From Synechococcales cyanobacterium PMM_0073 (GTDB lineage: Bacteria > Cyanobacteriota > Cyanobacteriia > Elainellales > Elainellaceae), in contig CASBQH010000014.1 in assembly GCA_949127695.1 (NCBI GenBank), positions 1 to 12,332 of the forward strand: 12,332 nt of DNA, in the 5' to 3' direction. Below, one piece after another: positions 1 to 6,635 of this stretch. The position numbers and the translations under genes were made by a program. The notes under the pieces were generated by a model. It worked only from the letters and a program-made list of their open reading frames with translations, did not search any database and was not told the DNA's origin. Within the stretch, counting starts at the first letter, position 1, and each line of letters starts with the position of its first letter.

Positions 1-4
1 CCAG

Positions 5-1627
5 CTATCGCCGTCTCAGCGGATATTTGGGCAGCGCCGTTGTTAACCCTAAGCAAAGGCCGCTCACCAGCAAACTCACTAGCAAAACGGTGCGGATGCC
101 GTCGGTCGCAGCCTGATTGATAATGTCGGGTAGCAGCGGCTGAATTGCTGCTGGCAGCTTGTCAAATTCAGCGCGTACCTCTGGGCGAGAATAGGTTTGA
201 ATCATCGCTTGCAGCGTGGCGATGGTTTCCTGCCGCTGAATACCTGAAAGATTTTTGTCTAGCAGCTTTAAGATGCTATCTACAATTCTCTGAGATACAA
301 AGTAGATCAGCATTGTGCCTAAAATTCCCCGCCCTAGCGAACTGCCTAAATTTTGCACCGGGTTATAGATGCCAGTGCTTTCAGGTCGCTCTTCGGGTGA
401 GGCTGCTGAATGCGTTAATCCGCTAATATAGGCCAGAAATAACCCAGAGCCAATCCCCATGACGATCAGAGCAGGCATCAAGCTTTGAGCAGTAATCTGT
501 TGGCCGATGGCGCGATATAGCAACCATAGCCCCAGGCTGAGCAGCATCAATCCTAGCTGAACGTCGTACTTGGGCGGAATCCAATCATCCAGCGTTATAA
601 ACTTGAGCAGGATAATGATTACCACCACCATCGTTAAGTTGTAGGGCAGCACCATCAGCGCCACTTGAAAAGGATTGAGCGGCAGTAATGTAGGGAGAAA
701 CTGATACAGGTTAAACTGCACGCCGGTGGTGATCAGCGTATGCAGCATGGCCACCAGTAAGCCCACAATAAAGGGTCGTTTGCGGAGCAGCCCAACCCGC
801 AGCAGTGAAGCTCCGGTGCGCGACTGAGCGGCTAGCTGACGCTGCCAAAACGCAAACAGCCCCAGACAAACCACGCCCACAGCAATCAGCGTTGGCACAA
901 TTGAAACCGCGAACGGCGGAATGACCACCCCGGCAATTGAAAAAACACGCTTAGGAAACCACCAGCCATATTCTCCGGCTAGTCCAATGCCCAGCAAAAT
1001 TGATCCCAACCCCAAGAACGAGAATAGACCGCCCACCCAATCAATTGGGTCACTCCGAGCGGGCAGAATATTGGGAATAGATTTTGAAAGCAGCAGCACC
1101 AGAATGATAATCCCAAAAGTTGGGAGGAACGCCCAGCGCCAGCCAAATTGAGAGCCAATTAAGCCGCCCAAAATTCCGCCGGTTAGCCCGCCCAGCACAG
1201 AGCATAAAATAAAGCCCAGCGTCGCCTGCTGCGCGGCTTTGCCGTCAAACGCGGCATCCATAATTGCCCAGGGAGCGCTGACCAACGGCGTCGCGGCCAG
1301 TCCAGCGATCAGCGAAAAGCTGAGCACCATCACGGCCATATCAGAGGTGAAGGCCGTGATGGCGATGCCAACGGCATAGAGCAGCAGCCCGCCCAGAAAG
1401 ATCCGCTTGCGTCCGTAGCGGCGGCAGAGGTTTTCGGTGGTTGGGGCAAAGGATGCCGTCACCAATGAAAACAGCACGAGTACGCTCTGAATAGAACCAA
1501 TGCTACTGTCTAACTCGCGGACAATTGGCGGCATCAGCGGCGGCATGACGCCAATGTTGTAGCCAATCAGCAGCAAAGTTAGGCAAAGCCCGCTAAAAGC
1601 CCTGCGGTCGAGCGCAATCTTCTGCAT
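5..1627 (-). CDS. MFS transporter, DHA2/EmrB-like drug or metabolite exporter
   Basis: A complete 540-aa integral membrane protein of the major facilitator superfamily, probably a proton-driven exporter in the plasma membrane. The first helix starts near residue 11. A motif-A-like loop (NLCRRYGRKRIFLGG, about 66-80) follows the second helix, and a glycine-rich antiporter-type segment lies near 146-160 before FGWRWAF. The length, the apparent 14 hydrophobic segments and the hydrophilic loop of roughly 65 residues before the last helix (about 440-510) fit the 14-helix DHA2 group rather than 12-helix families. The start is ATG and the stop TAG lies close to the left window edge, so the gene is intact. 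The substrate cannot be read from the sequence. It follows the TspO-like gene in the same direction after a 191-bp gap, so co-transcription is possible but not shown. Confidence 0.88.
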   Translation of the reverse strand: MQKIALDRRAFSGLCLTLLLIGYNIGVMPPLMPPIVRELDSSIGSIQSVLVLFSLVTASFAPTTENLCRRYGRKRIFLGGLLLYAVGIAITAFTSDMAVMVLSFSLIAGLAATPLVSAPWAIMDAAFDGKAAQQATLGFILCSVLGGLTGGILGGLIGSQFGWRWAFLPTFGIIILVLLLSKSIPNILPARSDPIDWVGGLFSFLGLGSILLGIGLAGEYGWWFPKRVFSIAGVVIPPFAVSIVPTLIAVGVVCLGLFAFWQRQLAAQSRTGASLLRVGLLRKRPFIVGLLVAMLHTLITTGVQFNLYQFLPTLLPLNPFQVALMVLPYNLTMVVVIIILLKFITLDDWIPPKYDVQLGLMLLSLGLWLLYRAIGQQITAQSLMPALIVMGIGSGLFLAYISGLTHSAASPEERPESTGIYNPVQNLGSSLGRGILGTMLIYFVSQRIVDSILKLLDKNLSGIQRQETIATLQAMIQTYSRPEVRAEFDKLPAAIQPLLPDIINQAATDGIRTVLLVSLLVSGLCLGLTTALPKYPLRRR

Positions 1628-1818
1628 GTTTGGAGTGCATCATGAAAGATGGCAATAGGCTAGCAGATTAGGGCTGGTTTGCGGCAGGGATCTGTGGCAG
1701 CAGTTGAATCACGGCACAGCCCAAGTAGGGCATATGATTTTGTAGATTAGCCTGGACGCTATTGCTAATCCACTGCCCTGCTGAATCGAGAGGCTGGGAA
1801 CCTGCTCCACGGCTTGCC
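1628..1818. other. Intergenic region between the TspO-like and MFS genes, with one inverted repeat
   Basis: No complete gene is visible here. A perfect 7-bp inverted repeat, GATTAGC at 1745-1751 and GCTAATC at 1764-1770, leaves a 12-nt loop. It could fold in the transcript leaving the TspO-like gene, but no T-run follows, so it is not a standard intrinsic terminator. On the minus strand one frame is open from just past the TspO-like stop to a TAA near 1670. It encodes a peptide-like stretch of about 50 residues but has no credible start until an ATG about 20 codons before the end. It may be chance or a gene remnant. Confidence 0.4.
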
Positions 1819-2595
1819 TCAGCTGGCTTTCACCTCTCGCCGTAGGGCAAACCCCGCTAGGCTAGCTGCCCAAAGCACCGCTGGAATCGCCAGAGTTGGG
1901 TTGCCCAAATGCCGTACCGCAATCGCCAGCAGCGCCCAGCTAATCACCAGCGGAAAGGCTTTGTCCTGCCCTTCCAGGCTCACCCATACCGCCAGCGCCG
2001 CCGCAATCCAGATTAATCCAACCGTCCAGTCTTGGGCTGAAATCCCCCAGCCATTCCAGCCTTGGCTATAGAGCGCCACTGCAATATTCACCATCGTCGC
2101 CACGCTAATCCAGCCCAGATAGATGCTGATTGGCACCTGCATCCACCAGCGTTCGCGGCGGCTGATCGCTCGGCTCGGCTCTAGGCGGCGATAGACCCAA
2201 ATTAGCGCAGCCAAGATCGTCAGCATCGCCAGCACCGACAGCCAAAACTGACCCGACAGAAAGCAAAATACCCAAATTGCCTGTGCCAGACAGGCCAAAA
2301 TCAGCCAAGGACGGGCGCGACGCAATCGCGGATCGAGGCGCTGGGCGGGCAAGAGCTGGTAATAGCCAAAGGCCAGCAGGCCAATATAGATCACGCCCCA
2401 AATGATGAACGCATAGTTGGCGGGCGTGATCTGCACCTCGGTAAACTGGGTATTTGAGATTTCGCCAATGCTCTGTCCGCCCGGAGGGGCAATATTGGAC
2501 CAAATGTTAACCACAAACGTGCCAACAATCGCCGCCAGCGTTAGCCAAGGCAGCAAAATTGCGGAAGCTGGGGGTGGATCAGGGGCATTTTGCAT
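1819..2595 (-). CDS. TspO/MBR-like tryptophan-rich sensory protein, long form
   Basis: A 258-aa polytopic membrane protein resembling the long cyanobacterial 'tryptophan-rich sensory protein' relatives of TspO/MBR. Visible hallmarks are the segment ITPANYAFIIWGVIY (56-70), a central PISIYLGWISVATMVN (155-170), and about 17 tryptophans, many at helix ends. Hydrophobic stretches suggest about seven helices, against five in classical 160-aa TspO, so this is an extended version. TspO proteins bind porphyrins and tetrapyrroles and affect stress and pigment regulation in bacteria. Whether this long form does so is not established by the sequence. The ATG start lies 161 bp from the divergent gene at 2757. 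The stop TGA is 191 bp before the MFS gene. Family confidence is good; function is uncertain. Confidence 0.78.
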   Translation of the reverse strand: MQNAPDPPPASAILLPWLTLAAIVGTFVVNIWSNIAPPGGQSIGEISNTQFTEVQITPANYAFIIWGVIYIGLLAFGYYQLLPAQRLDPRLRRARPWLILACLAQAIWVFCFLSGQFWLSVLAMLTILAALIWVYRRLEPSRAISRRERWWMQVPISIYLGWISVATMVNIAVALYSQGWNGWGISAQDWTVGLIWIAAALAVWVSLEGQDKAFPLVISWALLAIAVRHLGNPTLAIPAVLWAASLAGFALRREVKAS

Positions 2596-2656
2596 CGGCT
2601 TTACTCAATTCGCCAAATTGGCTGCTCTTGTATGGTAGGGGGTTTGGGGTGCTTCT

Positions 2657-2682
2657 GATAAAATCAAATGATAAAATCAAAT
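2657..2682. repeat. Perfect 13-bp tandem repeat in a divergent promoter region
   Basis: GATAAAATCAAAT occurs twice back to back (2657-2669 and 2670-2682). Each copy, read with the preceding T, contains the small inverted repeat TGAT-AAA-ATCA. The AT-rich repeat stands out from GC-rich surroundings and lies between two divergent starts (2595 and 2757). This is where an operator or a direct-repeat binding site would be expected. The 13-bp period is not a whole number of helical turns. No known binding motif is recognised. Confidence 0.55.
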
Positions 2683-2721
2683 ATAGTCAGGCTCGCTCAG
2701 CTAGACAGAAAGCTAAACCGC

Positions 2722-2748
2722 TATACTCAGCCTGATGGCACTTTGGAG
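2722..2748 (+). promoter_or_regulatory. Possible -10 box and Shine-Dalgarno for the 154-aa gene
   Basis: TATACT at 2722-2727 is one mismatch from the TATAAT consensus and lies 30 bp before the ATG at 2757. No convincing -35 box is seen at the right spacing. GGAG at 2745-2748 sits 8 nt before the ATG and supports that start. Confidence 0.4.
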
Positions 2749-2756
2749 CTGACCGG

Positions 2757-3221
2757 ATGGATCAATTGCTAGATGAAGCGCGCTCACGGCAGCTCGCAGA
2801 GCAGATTAAAAGCCGCGCCCGTAAGCCTTTTGAGAATGCCTATCAGGCCGCTTTGGCGACCGCAGGCGCAACCTACGTGCAGGGATTTGTCGTCTATGCC
2901 AGCAAGCCCTACCGGCTGATTGAACATGCTTGGCTAGAGCTAGAGGGCGTGATTTTAGATCCCAACTTGCCGCATCTGAAGAAAAAAGCGGCTGACCTGA
3001 GCTATTTTGCCGCCCAAAAGCTGACGCTCAAGCAGCTAAAAGCAGCCGTTGAAGAAGCCAAAGAAGACTATCCTGACGATGATCCGCTGCCGATCTATGG
3101 TGCAATGCCCTACGAATACTACGGCGATGTGATGCTGGGCGGCAAAGACTATATGCAGGCATACCGCGCCGCAGAGGCCAAATGCCAGGAGCTGACGCGC
3201 GGGATTGGGGACAAAAATTAG
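2757..3221 (+). CDS. Conserved-looking hypothetical protein with a HAW...DP motif
   Basis: A 154-aa soluble protein that I do not recognise as a named family. It has no signal peptide or membrane helix. The N-terminal 25 residues are charged and helical. A central block reads YVQGFVVY (about 40-47), then EHAWLELEGVILDPNLPH (about 61-78), followed by a charged helical segment with acidic EEAKEDYPDDD. The pattern 'YxxG...HAW...G.xxDP' resembles the core of papain-like or transglutaminase-like proteins found in phage and bacterial genomes, where the His and Asp belong to a Cys-His-Asp triad. Here no cysteine precedes the motif; the only Cys is near the C-terminus (about 143). The protein may therefore be a non-catalytic relative, or the resemblance may be superficial. 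GGAG 8 nt upstream supports the ATG start. Codon use and the clean reading frame support a real gene. Confidence 0.75.
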   Translation: MDQLLDEARSRQLAEQIKSRARKPFENAYQAALATAGATYVQGFVVYASKPYRLIEHAWLELEGVILDPNLPHLKKKAADLSYFAAQKLTLKQLKAAVEEAKEDYPDDDPLPIYGAMPYEYYGDVMLGGKDYMQAYRAAEAKCQELTRGIGDKN

Positions 3222-3227
3222 GAGCGC

Positions 3228-3258
3228 ATTGGCTGAACAGGAAAGCTGCGCAGCCAAT
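3228..3258 (+). terminator. Hairpin after the 154-aa gene, possible weak terminator
   Basis: ATTGGCTG at 3228-3235 pairs perfectly with CAGCCAAT at 3251-3258, an 8-bp stem with a 15-nt loop that begins 7 nt after the stop codon at 3219-3221. A competing self-complementary GCTGCGCAGC sits at 3245-3254. The sequence after the stem (CAAAATCTTG) has no strong T-run, so Rho-independent termination is uncertain. Confidence 0.35.
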
Positions 3259-3267
3259 CAAAATCTT

Positions 3268-3320
3268 GTCAACTTCTTGACCTTTGTTTTCTACGCTCCT
3301 AGCCACAAGGGTAAATACCC
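3268..3320. promoter_or_regulatory. Two inverted repeats in the upstream region of the RTX gene
   Basis: GTCAA-CTTC-TTGAC (3268-3281) and GGGTA-AA-TACCC (3309-3320) are both perfect short inverted repeats within the 122-bp gap before the RTX gene. Possible -35-like hexamers TTGTCA (3266-3271) and TTGACC (3277-3282) overlap the first repeat, but no good -10 box is found at standard spacing. They could be operators or chance palindromes. Confidence 0.35.
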
Positions 3321-3343
3321 GAACGTTCTATGGAGAGAAAGCA

Positions 3344-4561
3344 ATGACGACAATACTTCCAGATTTCAACAGAGCGACGTTTGCACCTGGGCAGGCTGTC
3401 AATAATCAGTACTTTCCCCTAACGCCGGGAACGATTTATCTCTATGAAGGAGAGCCAGCCGGTGAAGAAGTTGATGAAGCAGAAGAGGAGATCAGTCGAT
3501 TTGCCGTTACTTATGAGACACAAAACGTTGCAGGGATTGATGCCACAGTAATTAGAGAGACAGCCTGGGCGGGGGGATTTCTGCAAGAGGATACAGATGA
3601 CTGGTTTGCTCAAGATACAGAGGGAAACGTCTGGTATTTGGGTGAAGCCACGACAGAGTTTGTCTATGACGATCAGGGTAATTTTATCGGAACCAACAAC
3701 AACGGAGCCTGGGAAGCTGGCGTTAATGGAGCGCTACCGGGCTACATTATGGAAGCTCATCCGCAGGTGGGCAGCAGCTATTATCAAGAGTTTGCGCCAA
3801 ATGATGCAGCCGTAGATCAAGCAGAGGTGCTCAGCCTTGACAGGACGGTGGACACCGAAGAGTTCGGCAGCTTTAATCAGGTGCAGCAGACGCTTGAGTC
3901 TACGGAAGTTTCACCCGGTGTTTTTGAGTACAAATATTATGCGCCCGGTGTCGGCTTGGTCTTGGTGGAGGAGTTGGATCAAAACCTTGATCCAGAGCTA
4001 ATTGTGGAACTGGAGTCTGTCACCACTGTGAATTCCAAGTTTTTTGATCGCGGGAGAGGCACGCAAGCAGATGATGCGATTGACGGCAACGATCAATCAA
4101 ACAGGCTGCGAGGGCTAAGCGGCAATGATCTGCTGCAAGGCTTAGACGGCGATGATCGGTTGATCGGCGACGACGGCAACGATTTTCTGATTGGCGGAGC
4201 CGGGAAAGATGTGCTCAATGGCGACGAGGGTGAAGATATTTTGGTTGGCGGAGCCGGGAAAGATGTGCTGAAGGGGGGCGCAGATCGCGATCAGTTTGTG
4301 TTCAGAACTTTGGCAGATAGAGGCGATCTGATCAATGATTTTGCGGCTGAAGATGTGATTATTCTGGTCGAGATTTTCGGCACAGACGGCTACAGCAGCG
4401 CTAATCCAGTTAAGGATTATTTACAGATTGAGCAGCTTGGACAGCATACGATAGTGAGTATTGACGCAGATGGCGATGCGGGAAATAATCCGTTTGCACT
4501 GCTAGCGCTGTTGCAAAATACAGAGGCCAGCAGCTTAAATGCCTCTAACTTTGTGGTTTAA
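3344..4561 (+). CDS. RTX calcium-binding protein, likely type I-secreted, with a novel N-terminal domain
   Basis: A 405-aa acidic protein that is probably exported by a type I secretion system. I chose the ATG at 3344 because GGAGA at 3332-3336 precedes it. A TTG 20 codons upstream is in frame, but its extra residues look non-coding. Residues about 25-228 form a separate domain with motifs FPLTPGTIYLYEG, DDWFAQDTEGNVWYLGE, GAWEAGVNGALPGYIM and YYAPGVGLVLVEE. This arrangement recurs in bacterial secreted or periplasmic proteins of unknown function. Residues about 247-316 are RTX nonapeptides (for example GGAGKDVLN, GGAGKDVLK) that bind calcium as a parallel beta roll. The tail (about 320-405), with a DLINDF strand, VSIDADGDAG and a hydrophobic SNFVV end, fits the type I secretion C-terminal target region of the VCA0849 class. 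No Sec signal is present, as expected. No type I transporter genes lie in the window. Confidence 0.85.
   Translation: MTTILPDFNRATFAPGQAVNNQYFPLTPGTIYLYEGEPAGEEVDEAEEEISRFAVTYETQNVAGIDATVIRETAWAGGFLQEDTDDWFAQDTEGNVWYLGEATTEFVYDDQGNFIGTNNNGAWEAGVNGALPGYIMEAHPQVGSSYYQEFAPNDAAVDQAEVLSLDRTVDTEEFGSFNQVQQTLESTEVSPGVFEYKYYAPGVGLVLVEELDQNLDPELIVELESVTTVNSKFFDRGRGTQADDAIDGNDQSNRLRGLSGNDLLQGLDGDDRLIGDDGNDFLIGGAGKDVLNGDEGEDILVGGAGKDVLKGGADRDQFVFRTLADRGDLINDFAAEDVIILVEIFGTDGYSSANPVKDYLQIEQLGQHTIVSIDADGDAGNNPFALLALLQNTEASSLNASNFVV
4191..4269 (+). repeat. Exact 25-bp direct repeat inside the RTX array
   Basis: The same 25 bases, starting TTGGCGGAGCCGGG, occur at 4191-4215 and 4245-4269. The period is 54 bp, equal to two nonapeptides. 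The DNA identity, not only the protein similarity, suggests recent duplication or gene conversion within the calcium-binding array. Confidence 0.8.
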
Positions 4562-4608
4562 CTAACCGCTTGAGGCAATCGCTGAGCGTCATAGACTGAT
4601 TCCCGAAG

Positions 4609-4625
4609 CTCTGTATTGTGCAGAG
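4609..4625 (+). other. Small hairpin in the RTX-porin gap
   Basis: CTCTG (4609-4613) and CAGAG (4621-4625) form a 5-bp stem with a 7-nt loop, followed by TTTCAGGATTTTT. It is weak as a terminator and could only attenuate transcription between the RTX and porin genes. Otherwise the 98-bp gap shows nothing but the ribosome binding site of the porin. Confidence 0.25.
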
Positions 4626-4659
4626 TTTCAGGATTTTTCACTGAAGCCCAGGAGAGGTA

Positions 4660-5916
4660 ATGGATGCTCTATATCTCTTGACTGCTGCTGCTTTGACTCA
4701 AGGAAACAAATTGTCAGAATTGCCACGATCAGATCAGTCGATGGCACAGATCACGCCTGTCTATCAGTTGGAGAGGCAACCGATCAGTGAGTCATCAATT
4801 GAGCCAGATGAGCCAGATGCAGCAGCCCAGCCGTTTTCGCCAACAGTTTTTCTAGAAGGGGAGGCGATTTTGGGTGTTTCTGCCAGCTTTAGCAGCGCTC
4901 TGGACGATCCTCTGGTATTCCAACGCAGCATTGAGCTGATTTTTAATGCCAGTTTTACGGGCGAAGATCTCTTAGCAGTTGGGTTTGAGAGCGGAAATGG
5001 CTCTCCGTTTGCCTATGTCGATGAACTTACATTTGAAGGGCGCTTGGGCTTTGCGGCTGAAACTGAGGATCATCGCTTTGAGATCAGCGAGTTGTCCTAT
5101 GAGGCTCCGATTGGAGAGCGAGCAAGCTTCTATATCGCGACAACGGGCGATGATCTCGATGATTTTAGTCTGTTCCCCGGCGATAATAATGGCGCTAGCG
5201 GCAATGGTGCAGTTTCTGAATTTGGGACGGAGAATCCAATTCATAACTTGGTGGAAGATACTGGACTTCAGTTTAATTACGACTTGACAGATCAACTGAG
5301 TCTGAGTCTGGGATATTTTGCTGGAGATACTGGCAACCCTGACTCTGAGGCGGGTCTATTTAACGGAAACCACAGTGCCTTTGTGCAATTTGGGTTTGAG
5401 CCAAGCGATCAACTGCTGCTGGGAGCCACCTATATTCACACCTACAGTGATTCCAGCTTGGCGACAGAAACCGGCAGTCTGCGCTCGCAGATCGATCTAG
5501 AACGCCCCGTGATCGGCAATTCTTATGAGATTGCCGCCGCTTTTTTCCCCAGCCCCAGATTTGCAGTGGGCGGCTGGGTGGGCGTGACAAACGCCACTGT
5601 GCTCGATTTAGGAAATGCGGAAGTCTGGAACTATGCGCTGACCCTGGCATTTGCTGATTTGGGGCGAGCAGGCAGCGTTTTGGGAGTTGTGATTGGCCAA
5701 GAGCCTCGGCTGACCGGAACCAGCGGATTTAAGATCGATCAGCGGCGGCACGATCCGGATATCTCACTGCATCTTGAAGCCTTCTATGATTACGCGCTGT
5801 CTGACCATATTTCAGTCACACCGGGCTTAATCTGGATCACAGCGCCCAATCATGATGCTAGTAATCCTAGTATTTTTGTCTTGACCATCAGAATCAGAAC
5901 AACTTTCAAATTTTAG
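4660..5916 (+). CDS. Cyanobacterial iron uptake porin (SomB/OprB-type) lacking the SLH domain
   Basis: A 418-aa outer-membrane beta-barrel protein. From about residue 75 onward it follows the cyanobacterial iron-uptake-porin pattern: FEGRLGF, LSYEAPIGERASFYI, a glycine/asparagine loop ending GNGAVSEFGTENPI, LSLGYFAGDTGNP...GLFNGNHSAFVQF, GWVGVTNA, LAFADLGRAGSVLGVVIGQEP, LHLEAFYDYALSDHISVTPGLIWITAPNH. It ends in RTTFKF, with the terminal Phe used by the barrel-assembly machinery. Family members usually run to 500-600 aa, with a signal peptide, an SLH domain that anchors to pyruvylated wall polymer, and a coiled coil. All of that is replaced here by a short acidic, low-complexity N-terminus. 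AGGAGAGG just before the ATG supports the start, and an in-frame TGA at 4642-4644 blocks any extension. The only export-like segment is LYLLTAAALTQG (4-15), with no basic n-region. Confidence 0.85.
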   Translation: MDALYLLTAAALTQGNKLSELPRSDQSMAQITPVYQLERQPISESSIEPDEPDAAAQPFSPTVFLEGEAILGVSASFSSALDDPLVFQRSIELIFNASFTGEDLLAVGFESGNGSPFAYVDELTFEGRLGFAAETEDHRFEISELSYEAPIGERASFYIATTGDDLDDFSLFPGDNNGASGNGAVSEFGTENPIHNLVEDTGLQFNYDLTDQLSLSLGYFAGDTGNPDSEAGLFNGNHSAFVQFGFEPSDQLLLGATYIHTYSDSSLATETGSLRSQIDLERPVIGNSYEIAAAFFPSPRFAVGGWVGVTNATVLDLGNAEVWNYALTLAFADLGRAGSVLGVVIGQEPRLTGTSGFKIDQRRHDPDISLHLEAFYDYALSDHISVTPGLIWITAPNHDASNPSIFVLTIRIRTTFKF

Positions 5917-5960
5917 CAAGGCGTGAATCGGGAGCTGAAGAATCGTTAAAGAGATAAATC

Positions 5961-6635
5961 ATGAGAATTTTACTGGTGGAAGATGACGAACGAATTGCAG
6001 AGCCATTAGCAGAAGATCTGAGACATCAAAACTATATCGTTGAGATTGCGCCCGACGGTATTCAAGGCTGGGACTATGCACAGGCGGCTGCATACGACAT
6101 TATCTTGCTAGACCTGATGCTGCCCTTGCTGGATGGTATCAGCCTTTGCAAACGCTTGCGAGCTGCCAAATATCCAGGTTTCGTGCTGATGCTAACTGCT
6201 AAAGACACCACCTCAGACAAAGTGATTGGACTAGATGCGGGCGCAGATGATTATCTAGTGAAGCCATTTAAGCTAGCCGAGCTTGAGGCGCGGATTCGAG
6301 CATTGCTGCGTCGTCCCTCTGCGCTACGACCGCCTATTTTAAGTCAGGGAAAACTAGCGCTAGATCCTGCCTGTCGTACCGTCACCTATGCAGAAAATCT
6401 GCTCGATCTAACGCCGACGGAATATTTAATCTTAGAGTATTTGCTGCAAAATTCGAGTCAGGTCTTTACGCGAGCCATGCTGCTGAATAAGCTCTGGGAG
6501 CTAGATCGAGACTCTGGTGAAAATACGATTAAAACTCACATTAACAATTTGCGTCGCAAGCTGAAAGAGGTGGGATGCGAGGACAAACTGATCGAAACCG
6601 TCTATGGTGTTGGATATCGTCTACGAGCAAATTAG
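5961..6635 (+). CDS. OmpR-family two-component response regulator
   Basis: A 224-aa cytoplasmic transcription regulator. The receiver domain (1-120) keeps every key residue: acidic pair D8-D9, phospho-acceptor D51 in LLDLMLP, T79 in MLTAKD and K101 in YLVKPF. The DNA-binding winged helix (about 125-222) shows LTPTEYLILEYLL, the recognition-helix region ENTIKTHINNLRRKL and the closing hairpin ETVYGVGYRLRAN, all typical of the OmpR/PhoB C-terminal domain. The start is ATG with a purine-rich AAAGAGA about 10 nt upstream. The gene lies 44 bp after the porin, so read-through from it is possible. It overlaps the histidine kinase by up to 32 bp, the usual sign of a cognate pair. The regulon is unknown; the adjacent porin and RTX genes are natural candidates. 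Confidence 0.95.
   Translation: MRILLVEDDERIAEPLAEDLRHQNYIVEIAPDGIQGWDYAQAAAYDIILLDLMLPLLDGISLCKRLRAAKYPGFVLMLTAKDTTSDKVIGLDAGADDYLVKPFKLAELEARIRALLRRPSALRPPILSQGKLALDPACRTVTYAENLLDLTPTEYLILEYLLQNSSQVFTRAMLLNKLWELDRDSGENTIKTHINNLRRKLKEVGCEDKLIETVYGVGYRLRAN

Noticed and set aside
2105..2503. 132-aa minus-strand reading frame overlapping the TspO-like gene
   Set aside because: It is a shifted frame wholly inside a gene with clear membrane-protein features, and its translation is rich in Arg, Ser and Pro, as in shadow frames.
3284..3343. Longer RTX protein starting at TTG 3284
   Set aside because: The extra 20 residues show no signal or domain and lack a Shine-Dalgarno, whereas GGAGA precedes the ATG at 3344.
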